A stretch of DNA of 64,000 bases from Lacrimispora xylanisolvens (GTDB lineage: Bacteria > Bacillota > Clostridia > Lachnospirales > Lachnospiraceae). The notes under the pieces are model-generated. The model saw only the letters and a program-made list of their open reading frames with translations, did not search any database and was not told the origin of the DNA. Location: the NCBI RefSeq assembly GCF_002934545.1, contig NZ_PTJA01000007.1:219224-283223 (forward strand), given 5' to 3'. Of the stretch, positions 51,285 through 60,634 are shown one piece after another. The translations under genes and the position numbers were made by a program. Each line of letters starts with the position of its first letter. Position 1 is the first letter of the stretch.

Positions 51285-52014
51285 AACACTACTTAGAACA
51301 GAGTGCAAATTATCGCTTCGAGGATTGGATATGTTTATCTTTGCAATCTGTATGCCAGTAACAATTTTTATTCTTTTAGGAATTATTTACAAGGACAAAC
51401 CTGCTTTTGAAGGTGCAGGTTATACCTTTGTAGAGCAGTCATTTGGGGCAGTGTCAACGATTGCAATCTGTGCGGGCGGTGTCATGGGTCTGCCTCTTGT
51501 GGTGTCTGATTACCGAAAAAAGCATATTCTAAAACGCTTTCAAGTGACACCTGCAAGTCCTGTACTAATACTTGCCGTACAGCTGTCCATCTATGCTTTC
51601 TATTCCTTTGCTTCTCTCGTTCTGCTCTACACTGCAGGAGTAATATTTTTCGACTTTCAATTAAGAGGATCCGTTTTGACGTTCTTAGCAGCATATTTAC
51701 TGGTGATGGTATCCATGTTCAGCATCGGACTTTTGGTAGGAGGAATTGCGCCAGATATAAAAACTGCCAGCGCAGCCGCCAGCATTCTCTATTTTCCTAT
51801 GATTATTTTTTCCGGTGCCACACTTCCATATGAAATCATGCCATCTGCACTTCAAAAATGTTCGGATCTCATGCCTCTTACTCAGGGGATTAAACTGTTA
51901 AAAGCTGCAGTACTGGGATCTCCTGTAAAAGAGTCAGCCTTACCTGTTTATTTCCTGGCAGGGATTGGATTCATATGTGCCGCCCTCTCCCTTCGCTTTT
52001 TCCGTTGGGAATAG
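51271..52014 (+). CDS. ABC-2 type transporter permease
   Basis: 247 residues with six predicted helices; the C-terminal SILYFPMIIFSGATLPYEIMP is characteristic of ABC-2 permeases. GAGGAAAG precedes ATG 51271, inside the ATPase gene's end; an upstream frame to 51196 has no site. Works with the preceding ATPase. Followed by a long hairpin (52040-52082). Confidence 0.92.
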   Translation: MKAFRTLLRTECKLSLRGLDMFIFAICMPVTIFILLGIIYKDKPAFEGAGYTFVEQSFGAVSTIAICAGGVMGLPLVVSDYRKKHILKRFQVTPASPVLILAVQLSIYAFYSFASLVLLYTAGVIFFDFQLRGSVLTFLAAYLLVMVSMFSIGLLVGGIAPDIKTASAAASILYFPMIIFSGATLPYEIMPSALQKCSDLMPLTQGIKLLKAAVLGSPVKESALPVYFLAGIGFICAALSLRFFRWE

Positions 52015-52039
52015 ATATTTTACTCTAAACTAGTAAATT

Positions 52040-52082
52040 TGGATAAACGACTCCTGACATACCATCAGGTTTCGTTTATCCA
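52040..52082. terminator. Two-part hairpin between ABC permease and phosphatidyltransferase genes
   Basis: Outer arms TGGATAAACGA (52040-52050) / TCGTTTATCCA (52072-52082) perfect, inner CCTGA/TCAGG. No U-tract follows, so termination is uncertain. Confidence 0.55.
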
Positions 52083-52153
52083 TATGATTGACAACAAAAG
52101 CGTTCTGTGCCATAGTTAAGATGAAAGTTACGTTCCCTGCTATGGAGATTAAT

Positions 52154-52690
52154 ATGAAAAATATCCCAAACTATATTACACTGGTCCGCCTGATCCTGTC
52201 TGTCTTTTTATTTTTTATAACGAAAAACTGGATTCTTTTTCTGGTGATCTATTTTGTCTGCGGAATAAGCGATGTCCTTGACGGCTTTCTTGCAAGAAAA
52301 TTTAAGTGGCAAACAAAAACAGGAGCCAGACTGGACAGCCTGGCTGATTTTATATTCTTTTTTGCCGCATTTTTCAGAATGCTGCTTTCTTACAGCCTCA
52401 CGATACCGGCGCCGATTATTTCAGGAGCCATCCTGATCGCACTGATCCGTTTCTTTAATTTGTATATCACAAGAAAAAAATTTGGTATACCAGGTATCCT
52501 CCACACCATAGGAAATAAATTATCCGGTTTCATCTTCTTTTTTGCATGCCCCGCGGCTGTTATTCTGGGGTACATACCTCTCTGGGTTATTTTTATCCCC
52601 TTAATTTCTTCATTGGAGGAAACCATGATTTTATTGAAAGCAGATACTTATAATCCTGATATCAGGAGTTTCTATCATTTGTTAAAATAA
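52154..52690 (+). CDS. CDP-alcohol phosphatidyltransferase family protein
   Basis: 178-residue membrane enzyme, about six helices, with the CDP-alcohol motif DVLDGFLARKFKWQTKTGARLDSLADF (D-G-x2-A-R-x8-G-x3-D-x3-D pattern) near residues 42-68. It would join a CDP-activated lipid to an alcohol, as in PgsA or PssA; the acceptor cannot be told. GGAGATT precedes ATG 52154; in-frame upstream starts at 52142 and 52088 lack a site. TTGACA at 52088-52093 may be its -35. Confidence 0.87.
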   Translation: MKNIPNYITLVRLILSVFLFFITKNWILFLVIYFVCGISDVLDGFLARKFKWQTKTGARLDSLADFIFFFAAFFRMLLSYSLTIPAPIISGAILIALIRFFNLYITRKKFGIPGILHTIGNKLSGFIFFFACPAAVILGYIPLWVIFIPLISSLEETMILLKADTYNPDIRSFYHLLK

Positions 52691-52712
52691 CAACCTGTCA
52701 GCCAACACTCTC

Positions 52713-53282
52713 TCAGTCAGGCTTGATCTTTCCTTCATTATAGTGTTTCCTGCACAGAGATACATATTTATCGTTAGCTCCCATCAGAATCTGTTCTCCG
52801 TTTCTCACAACTTTTCCGCTTCCATCGATCCTTGCTGTCATTCCTGCGCGATTGCCGCACCAGCAGACGGTCTTTAATTCCGTTATTTCATCAGCCAGTT
52901 CCATGAGCCGTTTGGAACCCGGAAAAAGATGTGAAGTGAAATCCGTTCTAAGACCATAGCAAAAGACCGGTATCTCATACTGATCTACGATATAAGCCAG
53001 CTTATCAATATCTGCTTCTGCAAGAAACTGTGCTTCATCTATGATAATAACATCAGATTTTTTCAGCTGTTCCGAATCATATTTCTCCAACTCAGACCAT
53101 ACAATGCATTCCGCCTCCAGGCCAATCCTTGATCGGATCTTGTTTATCCCATCTCTGGTTTCAATATCCGGTTTTACCAGCAGCACCTGTTTTCCTTTTT
53201 CTATAAAATTATATCTGGTCATTAGTGCGTTTGCTGTCTTTGAACTGCCCATCGCCCCATATCTGAAATATAATTTAGCCAT
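52713..53282 (-). CDS. tdk: Thymidine kinase
   Basis: 189 residues, type II thymidine kinase: P-loop GAMGSSKT (about 8-15), DEAQFL with Walker B, lasso CYGLRTDF, and a zinc site CWCGN…CRKH. Salvages thymidine to dTMP. AAGGGGATAAAG precedes ATG 53282; the in-frame extension to 53399 overlaps the L,D-transpeptidase gene and is unlikely. It follows that gene by 113 nt. Confidence 0.95.
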   Translation of the reverse strand: MAKLYFRYGAMGSSKTANALMTRYNFIEKGKQVLLVKPDIETRDGINKIRSRIGLEAECIVWSELEKYDSEQLKKSDVIIIDEAQFLAEADIDKLAYIVDQYEIPVFCYGLRTDFTSHLFPGSKRLMELADEITELKTVCWCGNRAGMTARIDGSGKVVRNGEQILMGANDKYVSLCRKHYNEGKIKPD

Positions 53283-53395
53283 CTTTATCCCCTTTGTCTT
53301 AAATGAAGTAAAAGCGTTAATCCGCCAGTTGCATTTTATCATAGACCGGGTTGGAAGTCTACCTGGAATATATTCATCACTATTTTGTTCTATAC

Positions 53396-54796
53396 TCAAT
53401 TTTTCTCCTGATAACAGATGATGGGAATACCGGATTCTATATAATTGTATATTGTTCTAGCAAGATAATAGGGAGCATTCACGCAGCCATGTGTTCCATT
53501 CTTTTTATAAATCTCGCCTCCAAACGCATGCCTCCATTTCGCGTCGTGAATTCCGATATTTCCATAAAAGGGCATCCAGTACTGGACACCGGCTTCGTAA
53601 CCAGGCCCGGACAGCACTGCACCTTCCTGTTTATAATTCAGCATGTAAGCTCCGGTTACTGTAGCATTACCTCTGTTAGGATTCCCCGTAACCACCGGGC
53701 CCTGGGCAATGAGTCTGCCATCCTTGTAGAACCACATATGCTGTCTGGTTATATTTATCTCCACATAGGTTTCTCCAATTTCATTACCAGACCTGGATAC
53801 TGCTTTTTGAACATAAGCAGGTTCTTTTATAAGAATCCGCCCTGAGTTGATATTTTCCGCCAGTGCCAATGTTTCAGCTTCCTGATCAATTTTCCAGCCA
53901 TAGATTCCCCCCTCTATATCCACCATTGTCCCGAGAGAGGTTTTAAAACTTCTTTTCACGCCAACCGTATCATATTTCTTCCCCATAGCTTTCACATAGG
54001 CCCTGACTTTATCTTTATCCAGTATCATATCCAGATTTTCATCTACTGCAATCCAGTACTGTATTACATTGCCATCAACCACTTCTCTTTCACTGCCAAA
54101 AAGATAAGTGACATGGGTAGAAGCGCATTTATTTAAATGTCTCAGGGTTTTAAAGGCTTTGGGGGATTTCATGGTATATACGGGATTTATGTAACAGGAA
54201 TTTGCTTCCAGATCAAGTTTTGTTTCTCCTTTAAAAAGGCTGTCTGTTACAGCAGCTTTTAGTTTTTCTTTTTCAACTCGATTACCGTAAATTTCCTTTA
54301 CCATTTGATAATGTCCGTCTGTGTATTGATAAGATACATTTTGGGGCTCTATTTTGGCCTGTTTAAAGCAGTTTAACTGATTCAACGTCAAATTTAGCTT
54401 GTTCTCATTATAGAAAAATAAATTTTCCGAAAGAAATTCCTGCTTTTTAAATAATGATCCGATCCATTGAAGTGCTTTTTGCTCATTAAGTGCTTCTTTT
54501 ACATATGTTTTATTCTTGTATTCCAGCCCTGCTTCCTGTCCGGTAATCTCATCCGATTTACCTTCTCGTTCAATCAGATGGAGCTTATAATTCTCCGTGT
54601 ATCTTCTTATGCTTTGATCCGCCTGTCTTTCATTCTTTAAAGATACATCTGCTCCGTTTATGGTCGTAGAAAAAAAGAAATGACTGGTAAAGTAAAAAGC
54701 GATGAGTAAATACAATAACAACAATGCTGTCACTATGATTCCCAGGAGTTCTATGGCCTCCCGCTTTTCACAAGCGCTCATTTTTTCATAATTCAT
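53396..54796 (-). CDS. Membrane-anchored L,D-transpeptidase (YkuD) with PG_binding_4-type domain
   Basis: 466 residues: short cytoplasmic part, one membrane helix (about 17-38), extracellular peptidoglycan-binding-4-like region (about 60-330), and a YkuD catalytic domain (about 345-465) with the conserved IGIHDAKWRHAFGG and HGCVNAPY (catalytic Cys in HGCVN). Catalyses 3-3 peptide crosslinks in the cell wall or attachment to it, insensitive to most beta-lactams except carbapenems. Single gene, divergent from the 54928 membrane protein. Confidence 0.94.
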   Translation of the reverse strand: MNYEKMSACEKREAIELLGIIVTALLLLYLLIAFYFTSHFFFSTTINGADVSLKNERQADQSIRRYTENYKLHLIEREGKSDEITGQEAGLEYKNKTYVKEALNEQKALQWIGSLFKKQEFLSENLFFYNENKLNLTLNQLNCFKQAKIEPQNVSYQYTDGHYQMVKEIYGNRVEKEKLKAAVTDSLFKGETKLDLEANSCYINPVYTMKSPKAFKTLRHLNKCASTHVTYLFGSEREVVDGNVIQYWIAVDENLDMILDKDKVRAYVKAMGKKYDTVGVKRSFKTSLGTMVDIEGGIYGWKIDQEAETLALAENINSGRILIKEPAYVQKAVSRSGNEIGETYVEINITRQHMWFYKDGRLIAQGPVVTGNPNRGNATVTGAYMLNYKQEGAVLSGPGYEAGVQYWMPFYGNIGIHDAKWRHAFGGEIYKKNGTHGCVNAPYYLARTIYNYIESGIPIICYQEKN

Positions 54797-54927
54797 AACA
54801 GATCAGCCTCACTTTTACAATGCACTGGGATCATATCATTTTATGTTCTGGAAATTGTATTTAATACCAGTAAATTAACTTGCATACTCCTCTTACAATC
54901 GTACATACTTCATTTCGAGGTGACTAT

Positions 54928-55515
54928 ATGCATATTATAAATTTGTTTCAGCTTGTTTTCCGCTGTTTATCAATTGTTTTGGCATTGTACTATTTAATTA
55001 AGAAAAAATACAAAATTATTGGTTCTCTTATATTGGTGTTTATATTATCTTATCTGCCTGGCATGGCAGACCGGTTTCTGGGGATAGTCATAGATCCCTA
55101 CAGCACCGTCATCTACCTGATTGTTTTATTTATGGCATTATATCTTGGCAGCAGCCTGGGTTATTACGATCGGTACTGGTGGTGGGACCGAACCATTCAT
55201 TTTCTTTCCGGAGTTGGATTTACCGGATTTGGGACAGCAATAATTAAGATAAATCCCGATTCAAAAAAAATAATATTTCTTCTGTTTGGATTTACATTTT
55301 CCGTGACACTCCATGTAATATGGGAAGTCCTTGAATATGTAAGTGATTGCCTTACACATGGTAATGCCCAGCGTTGGCAGAAAATTCATGCGTCAGTAAA
55401 TCATATGCCAGAAAATGCAATTCAACCAGCCGGTCTTGTTGATACTATGAACGATACAATCTGCTGCATGATCGGAGCAGGAATCGCTACCATTATATGG
55501 TGGCTTATCTTATGA
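54928..55515 (+). CDS. DUF2238/YjdF-like membrane protein
   Basis: 195 residues with five or six helices. The pattern WWWDRTIHFLSGVGFTGFG, HVIWEVLEY and DTMNDTICCMIGAGIA matches the YjdF/DUF2238 group, a possible metal- or lipid-active membrane fold of unknown function. CGAGGTGAC precedes ATG 54928, and the upstream extension to 54880 has no site. Followed 57 nt later by the CPC_1213 gene. Confidence 0.78.
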   Translation: MHIINLFQLVFRCLSIVLALYYLIKKKYKIIGSLILVFILSYLPGMADRFLGIVIDPYSTVIYLIVLFMALYLGSSLGYYDRYWWWDRTIHFLSGVGFTGFGTAIIKINPDSKKIIFLLFGFTFSVTLHVIWEVLEYVSDCLTHGNAQRWQKIHASVNHMPENAIQPAGLVDTMNDTICCMIGAGIATIIWWLIL

Positions 55516-55572
55516 TTTTATTGTGGCATCTGTAGCATACTAAAAAAAAACATCAGGAAAAGGAGAAAAATA

Positions 55573-55716
55573 ATGAGCAGAGATAATTCTAAGAAAAGCA
55601 CAAGTAATCATAAAAAAGAAGATGGTACTTTTCATTCCAAACATATTAATCACAACCCTCAGGCGGAAAGCGCCAGAGCAGTATTTGGTTTAAAAGATGA
55701 TAATTCAAAAAGATAA
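55573..55716 (+). CDS. CPC_1213-family mini-protein
   Basis: 47 residues, highly charged and disordered-looking: MSRDNSKKSTSNHKK then DGTFHSKHINHNPQAESARAVFG, the hallmark of the clostridial CPC_1213 family. AAGGAG precedes the ATG. Function unknown; the pattern of small polar proteins with a conserved HNPQAESAR block is often annotated near stress genes. The next gene, a cold-shock protein, starts 17 nt later. Confidence 0.85.
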   Translation: MSRDNSKKSTSNHKKEDGTFHSKHINHNPQAESARAVFGLKDDNSKR

Positions 55717-55733
55717 GGATGGAGGATTTAACC

Positions 55734-55946
55734 ATGTCTAATTATACCGGTGTTGTTAAATGGTTTGACAATGAAAGAGGCTATGGCTTTATCTCAACCA
55801 ATGATGGTCAGGATGTTTTCGTACATCATTCTCAAGTTAAAGAAAAGACTCATAATAAGGACCTTCACGAAGGCGAGTCTGTTAACTTTGATATCAGACA
55901 GGATGAGAAAGGCTTAAGCGCCTTAAATGTCCAGAAAAATGATTAA
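55734..55946 (+). CDS. Cold-shock protein (CspA family), second copy
   Basis: 70-residue OB-fold protein with RGYGFIS and VFVHHS motifs. GGAGG is 9 nt before ATG 55734. Differs from the copy at 40106 by an extra-charged middle (VKEKTHNKDLHEGE). Cotranscribed with the CPC_1213 gene upstream and the HMA-like gene downstream. Confidence 0.95.
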   Translation: MSNYTGVVKWFDNERGYGFISTNDGQDVFVHHSQVKEKTHNKDLHEGESVNFDIRQDEKGLSALNVQKND

Positions 55947-55964
55947 TAATACAAGGAGCATTCT

Positions 55965-56186
55965 ATGAATAGAATTCATTATGAAACATCAGGAATACAG
56001 AATTCCGAAATCAAAACCCAGCTGAAAAATGCGTTAGATAAAATTAACGGAGTATCTATGGTAAATATAGATGTAGCGCGAGGCTCCATTGAGGTTGGAT
56101 ACAATCAATCTGCCGATGAAAATTTAATAAAGTCCTGCATTGAAACGGTTGGGTGCGAAATAACAGGACAATCTTTGGAACAGTGA
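55965..56186 (+). CDS. Heavy-metal-associated (HMA)-like domain protein without CxxC
   Basis: 73 residues with the beta-alpha-beta pattern of HMA copper chaperones (IKTQLKNALDKINGVSMVNIDVARGSIEVGY… IKSCIETVGCEI). The metal-binding MxCxxC loop is replaced by YETSGIQNS, so classical copper binding is not expected; two Cys occur later (CIETVGC). AAGGAG precedes ATG 55965. Third gene of a CPC_1213-cold shock-HMA operon with a terminator. Function unknown. Confidence 0.75.
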   Translation: MNRIHYETSGIQNSEIKTQLKNALDKINGVSMVNIDVARGSIEVGYNQSADENLIKSCIETVGCEITGQSLEQ

Positions 56187-56247
56187 TTGGAACAGTGATA
56201 ATTTCTTTTTTGATAATTCAGGAATTGCAGACGCTTTAACAAATCAG

Positions 56248-56278
56248 ACTACTAACTTTTTTAGTTAGTAGTTTTTTT
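56248..56278 (+). terminator. Terminator of the CPC_1213-cold shock-HMA operon
   Basis: Stem ACTACTAAC (56248-56256) / GTTAGTAGT (56264-56272) followed by TTTTTTT. Confidence 0.92.
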
Positions 56279-56311
56279 AAACTATATTGGAAATGTATGT
56301 CCGCCTCAGTT

Positions 56312-56881
56312 TTACGACTGGATACGCCATATATATCTGACAAATTCTCTTTGATTAATTTCATAAAATTTTCTGTCTAAAAGTAAGTTCTTATCTAATA
56401 ATTCAAATTCCTCTTCCAGCATAATATCACTCTCTTTTATATCCGGATTATCCAATGGTATTGTACGAAAACCATTTACCCACAGCAATCCATTTTTATT
56501 CTGTATATCTACAAAATCTTTTAACAGTCCCGGGGTTGGTTTATAATGATTGATTATAATCGCATCAAACTTTTCCTCTAATGTATTTAAGCTGTCTTGT
56601 GACAGATCAACTATCTTAGTCCTGATGTTCAGGTTTTCCCTATTAGCAAAGTAAGTCAATCTGTTTATCGCTTCTTCACAAAAATCAACGGCAAGTACCT
56701 CATAACCCAAACGAGCCAGATAGATGGAATTTCTTCCATCTCCACAGGCAACATCAAGAATTTTCCCTTTTAACGGAAAATAAGACATATCCTCTTCCAG
56801 GCATTTCTCATGACCCATAATTTCCAGCTTTCTGCTTTTAAACCGGTCTTTCCACCAGGTGGAATCTCCCATATAATTCAT
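56312..56881 (-). CDS. Class I SAM-dependent methyltransferase (TehB-like)
   Basis: 189 residues: KGKILDVACGDGRNSIYLARLGYEVLAVDF is the SAM-binding motif I and II, followed by IIINHYKPTPGLL. The layout resembles TehB/tellurite-type small-molecule methyltransferases. GGGAGAG precedes ATG 56881. It ends the SDR-methyltransferase stretch. Confidence 0.88.
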   Translation of the reverse strand: MNYMGDSTWWKDRFKSRKLEIMGHEKCLEEDMSYFPLKGKILDVACGDGRNSIYLARLGYEVLAVDFCEEAINRLTYFANRENLNIRTKIVDLSQDSLNTLEEKFDAIIINHYKPTPGLLKDFVDIQNKNGLLWVNGFRTIPLDNPDIKESDIMLEEEFELLDKNLLLDRKFYEINQREFVRYIWRIQS

Positions 56882-56907
56882 AAAACTCTCCCTTCTGCTT
56901 TCTTAAT

Positions 56908-57618
56908 TTATTTTGAATACATGCTGGTAGAGGATACTCCCCCATCAACCGGGAAAGCCCCTCCGGTTATATAACCCGCCTCATCGCTTACGAGAAAAGC
57001 CACCATATTTGCTATGTCCTCGGGCTCTCCTATGCGTTTTAGCGGAATGCGTTCAGAACAACGGTCGGCAGTTTCCTGATCAGGAAAACTATTCTGTAAA
57101 AGAGGGGTATTAATGGGTCCGGGTAAGACGCAATTAACTCGGACTCCAAGCTGGGCATATTGCTGTGCAAGGCATTTTGTCAGCATAATAAGTCCTGCTT
57201 TCGTTGTGCAATAGAGTGGTGAGGTTAACTCCGGGACAAGTCCCAGACAGGAGGCAATAATCACAATGGAACCTTTTGAAGCCTTGATTTTTTCTATTGA
57301 ATTACGCGTCATAAGATAAGTCCCTTTAATATTAATATCCACCATTCTGTCTAACTCTTCGTTTGTAGTGTCTTCCAGATACTTTTCAAAGTAGATACCT
57401 GCATTATTTACAACAATATCTAAATGCGGGATATGGGACAGCGCTGCTTTAATCTCCTCATCATTACTAATATCAACATGATAAAATTCAAAATCCTCTG
57501 GCGGAATTTGTTTGTCAAAAACGATAACGTGCATACCCATATATTGAAGCTTTTTTGAGATAGCCAGTCCCATTCCTGAGCTCCCGCCTGTAACAACCGC
57601 AACTTTTTTATTTTTCAT
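56908..57618 (-). CDS. SDR-family oxidoreductase
   Basis: 236 residues, classical short-chain dehydrogenase: VTGGSSGMGLA cofactor loop (about 8-18), NNAG (residue ~78), catalytic YCTTKAG and the PGPINTPLL loop. Substrate unknown. GGGAGG precedes ATG 57618; the frame further upstream to 57777 overlaps a terminator. 26 nt before the methyltransferase, so probably cotranscribed. Confidence 0.93.
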   Translation of the reverse strand: MKNKKVAVVTGGSSGMGLAISKKLQYMGMHVIVFDKQIPPEDFEFYHVDISNDEEIKAALSHIPHLDIVVNNAGIYFEKYLEDTTNEELDRMVDINIKGTYLMTRNSIEKIKASKGSIVIIASCLGLVPELTSPLYCTTKAGLIMLTKCLAQQYAQLGVRVNCVLPGPINTPLLQNSFPDQETADRCSERIPLKRIGEPEDIANMVAFLVSDEAGYITGGAFPVDGGVSSTSMYSK

Positions 57619-57709
57619 AATTACCTCCCTTTTTCCTAATAAATTTCGTTTAATACATTGGATTATACAAACTAATAATATTAAATACAATGGATTATTG
57701 AGGTTAAAG

Positions 57710-57758
57710 CCAGAAAAGGAAGCTCCGGGGGAATAGACCCAGGGACTTCCTTTTCTGG
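57710..57758 (-). terminator. Terminator after the CZB chemoreceptor gene
   Basis: Perfect 13-bp stem 57710-57722 / 57746-57758 with a 23-nt loop; the tail on the minus strand is only weakly T-rich. Confidence 0.6.
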
Positions 57759-57773
57759 TATTAAAATACATGA

Positions 57774-59147
57774 TCACAATACTTTTCTTATTCCATTGAC
57801 CAGTATCTCCGTATTCTTGTTTAATTCAAACAAATCCTTGTCAATATCTGAATGTCTGCCGCTATTATAATCTCTTATAATTTTTTTGGATAAATTATGT
57901 ACATTTTTATGAGGCTCATAAATGGCCAGCAAAGGAGAATCTGATTTTGTTTTTTTCATATTTTCAAGCATTTTTCCAAGAGTACATTCAGTATATTCGT
58001 TAATACTGGACTCATCTGCTTTTGTAAAATTGCATAAAACATTATAAACTTTCCATTTCCAAAGCAAATGCTCTCCTATCATGGGTCTTACCATATCCAT
58101 TCCCTGAAAATCCTTAAACCATGGTCGTCCCAAGCCTCTGCTTTCCTCTGTAAGCTTGCTCAAATTAAAAACACCTTGTCCTGTTTTCGTGCATAAATCA
58201 TATAACTGCAAGGTATTTCTGTTAATTTCTATAAGTTGAGAGGAAATTTCTTCGGTAGTTGCATTCTGCTCTTCAATATTAGAGGATATCCCGCTAAATG
58301 CCTCTCCGATATTCTTTAGAGAAGTCTCAATCGCATCAATGGATCCTACTGCCTGATTGATGAAATTTTTACCTTCCGAAAAATGATTAACAGAACCGTC
58401 GATAACGTCCTGAGATCCTCCAATTTCTTCCCTGAGTTTTTTGACCAGGTTTTTAATATAATTTGCTGACTCCTTTGTACTATCGGCTAATTTCTTAATT
58501 TCATTTGCAACAACAGCAAAACCTCTTCCCTTATCTCCGGCCCTGGCAGCCTCTATACTGGCGTTCAATGCCAATAAATTCGTTTGCCCTGCAACATCGT
58601 TTATGATATTGACAATATTCTCAATTTCTTTGGCATCGGAAGCCACGTTTTTGATTTTTTCCTTGACCACTGACATTTCATCAAAGGACTTATTGATATA
58701 ATCAAAGGATTTATTAATTGTCTGCAGGGATTCATTAGAGACTTCGATGGTATCGTTAGTAGTTACGAAAGAATTCTGGACAAAAGTTGCCACTTGTTCG
58801 ATTGCGTGGCTCATCTGTTCACTGCTTGCCGCCACATTTTCCACATGGATTTTCTGATTTGTAATTCCGTCAACCATTTCCTTAATATAATCCATTTGAG
58901 TAATGAATTCAATGATCTCTGTGTTCTTAACAAATAATGCTCTGGTCTGGGCAGTTTTTACCTGGATCAATTTGTTGATGGCTTTTTCCAGTTCGTCATC
59001 GCCATCTAAATACCCTTTATCTCCATTCTCAGCAGAATATACGTCACTCACTTTGCAAATATTCTCAATTTTGTTGATCAGGTTTTTTTTATAAGGGGTA
59101 AGTTTGCCTGGATTTTCCTTCTTTTCTCTTTTTAACATCTCTCGCAT
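57774..59147 (-). CDS. Soluble chemoreceptor-like protein with C-terminal CZB domain
   Basis: About 457 residues with no membrane helix. A coiled-coil sensory/signalling region with the MCP hairpin [20 protein letters not shown] (about 195-215) ends in a CZB zinc-binding domain (about 360-457): [21 protein letters not shown] and [10 protein letters not shown] carry the His, Cys, His and His ligands. Such cytoplasmic receptors sense zinc or oxidants. The start is unclear: no strong ribosome binding site fits TTG 59171, ATG 59147 or ATG 59138. A chemotaxis partner with CZB is at 28684. Confidence 0.85.
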   Translation of the reverse strand: MREMLKREKKENPGKLTPYKKNLINKIENICKVSDVYSAENGDKGYLDGDDELEKAINKLIQVKTAQTRALFVKNTEIIEFITQMDYIKEMVDGITNQKIHVENVAASSEQMSHAIEQVATFVQNSFVTTNDTIEVSNESLQTINKSFDYINKSFDEMSVVKEKIKNVASDAKEIENIVNIINDVAGQTNLLALNASIEAARAGDKGRGFAVVANEIKKLADSTKESANYIKNLVKKLREEIGGSQDVIDGSVNHFSEGKNFINQAVGSIDAIETSLKNIGEAFSGISSNIEEQNATTEEISSQLIEINRNTLQLYDLCTKTGQGVFNLSKLTEESRGLGRPWFKDFQGMDMVRPMIGEHLLWKWKVYNVLCNFTKADESSINEYTECTLGKMLENMKKTKSDSPLLAIYEPHKNVHNLSKKIIRDYNSGRHSDIDKDLFELNKNTEILVNGIRKVL

Positions 59148-59388
59148 CCCATTCTGTTTTTTTGCGGTCAAGTGCTAGTTTCAGTTATTTTAGTCTGATT
59201 CATTTGTTTTGTTATTCTCTTTTTTTGCTGGCCAGAATAACGATGATAAAAGTTCTCTGTATAATAGATTAAGTATAATATATCAATATAATTATGTCAA
59301 TATACCTATGGTTTTGTAACCAAGACTTATCCAGCCCATGAAGTGAACGAAATCTATTATTGTGTGAACAATTTTCAGAAAAAAGTTG

Positions 59389-59416
59389 TTGACAATATTA
59401 ACATTATTTATATAAT
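59389..59416 (+). promoter_or_regulatory. Promoter of the PadR operon
   Basis: TTGACA (59389-59394), 16-nt spacer, TATAAT (59411-59416), near consensus. Confidence 0.85.
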
Positions 59417-59422
59417 ATATAT

Positions 59423-59454
59423 TATATCAAATCGATATATAAATAAACGATATA
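59423..59454. promoter_or_regulatory. Candidate PadR operator half-sites
   Basis: TATATC (59423-59428) and GATATA (59434-59439) as an inverted pair, with another CGATATA at 59448-59454, directly downstream of the -10. ATATCG-aaa-CGATAT occurs again at 60635-60649. Confidence 0.5.
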
Positions 59455-59463
59455 GGAGGTCAT

Positions 59464-59994
59464 ATGCTAGAATACATTATTTTAGGATATCTTATGAAAG
59501 AAGAAATGAGCGGGTATGATTTAAAACAGTGGATGACAAATTGCACATCCTACTTTTTTGATGCAAGCTTCGGCAGCATTTATCCGGCATTAAAGAGGTT
59601 AGAGGAGAAAGGATATATCCAATCCAGTGAAGTGGTGGAGAGTAGTAAATTCAAAAAAATTTATTCAATAACCGATATTGGTAAATCACATTTTCTTAAC
59701 TGGCTGGAAAAACCGATTGTTTTTTCTAAAACAAAGCAAGAACATTTAGTTTATTTCTACTTTTACCAATACTTACCGAAAGAAAAAGCAATATTGAATA
59801 TAAAAACTTTTATTACAGAAGTAGAATCACTTTTTAATCAGTTAAGGAAAGAAAAATCTGATGTTGAAAAAGTGAATAATGTTAAACAATACACCTTTAT
59901 ATATTCTACAATGGTTTATGGTGTGAATTATTATCAGTTTATAATTCACTGGTGCAATGATTTATTAAAACAAATCGAAGGAGAAAAAATATGA
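59464..59994 (+). CDS. PadR-family transcriptional regulator
   Basis: 176 residues: winged HTH (about 1-75; EYIILGYLMKEEMSGYDLKQWM, GSIYPALKRLEEKGYI) and a helical C-terminal dimerisation domain, the PadR-s/VirR-like form. AGGAGG precedes ATG 59464. Overlaps the flavodoxin gene by 4 nt (ATGA). A tight operator-like cluster of CGATATA follows its -10, suggesting autoregulation. Confidence 0.92.
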   Translation: MLEYIILGYLMKEEMSGYDLKQWMTNCTSYFFDASFGSIYPALKRLEEKGYIQSSEVVESSKFKKIYSITDIGKSHFLNWLEKPIVFSKTKQEHLVYFYFYQYLPKEKAILNIKTFITEVESLFNQLRKEKSDVEKVNNVKQYTFIYSTMVYGVNYYQFIIHWCNDLLKQIEGEKI

Positions 59995-60554
59995 AAATAA
60001 CAACTGTTATGGGGAGTCCCAAAAAACATGGAAAAACCGCTACTGCACTTGAATTTTTTGAGAAACAATTACTGTCTCAAGGACATGAAATTGACCGAAT
60101 TAATATAACAGATTATCACATAAACGGTTGTCTAGGATGCTATGCATGTATGCAAAAACAAAATGCTGCTGGATGCGTACAAAAAGACGATGCCGAACAG
60201 GTACTTATGCGTATTATTTCAGCAGATGCTGTGGTCTATGCATCCCCTCTTTATAGTTTTGACCTTACTGCACAGATGAAGCCTCTTGTTGACCGATCTT
60301 TTTGCCTGTCCAACACACCCCTGTTAGATGGAAAAAGTGTTGCACTACTAATAACCTGCGCTGGTCAGGAAGAGGGGAATGCAGATTTGGTGCAGGAATT
60401 CTTCCGCAGAGGTTTTGATGGAGAGAATAAGGGGATGTTCCACACTAAACTTGTTGGCGAATTTATCATCCCATTTAGTGACGCTTCAGATTTTAGTGAT
60501 AGGGCTAGAAAAACAGCAGAAACTTTAGCAACATCCATTTTAAATGGCCTATAA
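59991..60554 (+). CDS. Flavodoxin-family NAD(P)H-dependent FMN reductase
   Basis: 187 residues: MKITTVMGSPKKHGKTATAL is the FMN phosphate loop, GCLGCYACMQKQNAAGCVQKDD a cysteine-rich segment typical of the iron-sulfur flavoprotein-like/NADPH-dependent FMN reductase group, and YASPLYSFDLTAQMKPLVDR a later FMN motif. Could act on quinones, nitro compounds or oxidants under PadR control. The start overlaps the padR stop. Confidence 0.9.
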   Translation: MKITTVMGSPKKHGKTATALEFFEKQLLSQGHEIDRINITDYHINGCLGCYACMQKQNAAGCVQKDDAEQVLMRIISADAVVYASPLYSFDLTAQMKPLVDRSFCLSNTPLLDGKSVALLITCAGQEEGNADLVQEFFRRGFDGENKGMFHTKLVGEFIIPFSDASDFSDRARKTAETLATSILNGL

Positions 60555-60634
60555 ACAAAAAGTATAAAAGGCTAACAATTATGGGCACATTTCTTATTTA
60601 GAAAATAGAGAAAGTGCATTTTTTATAATTAGTA

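Noticed and set aside
57619..57777. N-terminal extension of the SDR protein
   Set aside because: It overlaps the terminator of the CZB gene; GGGAGG supports ATG 57618.
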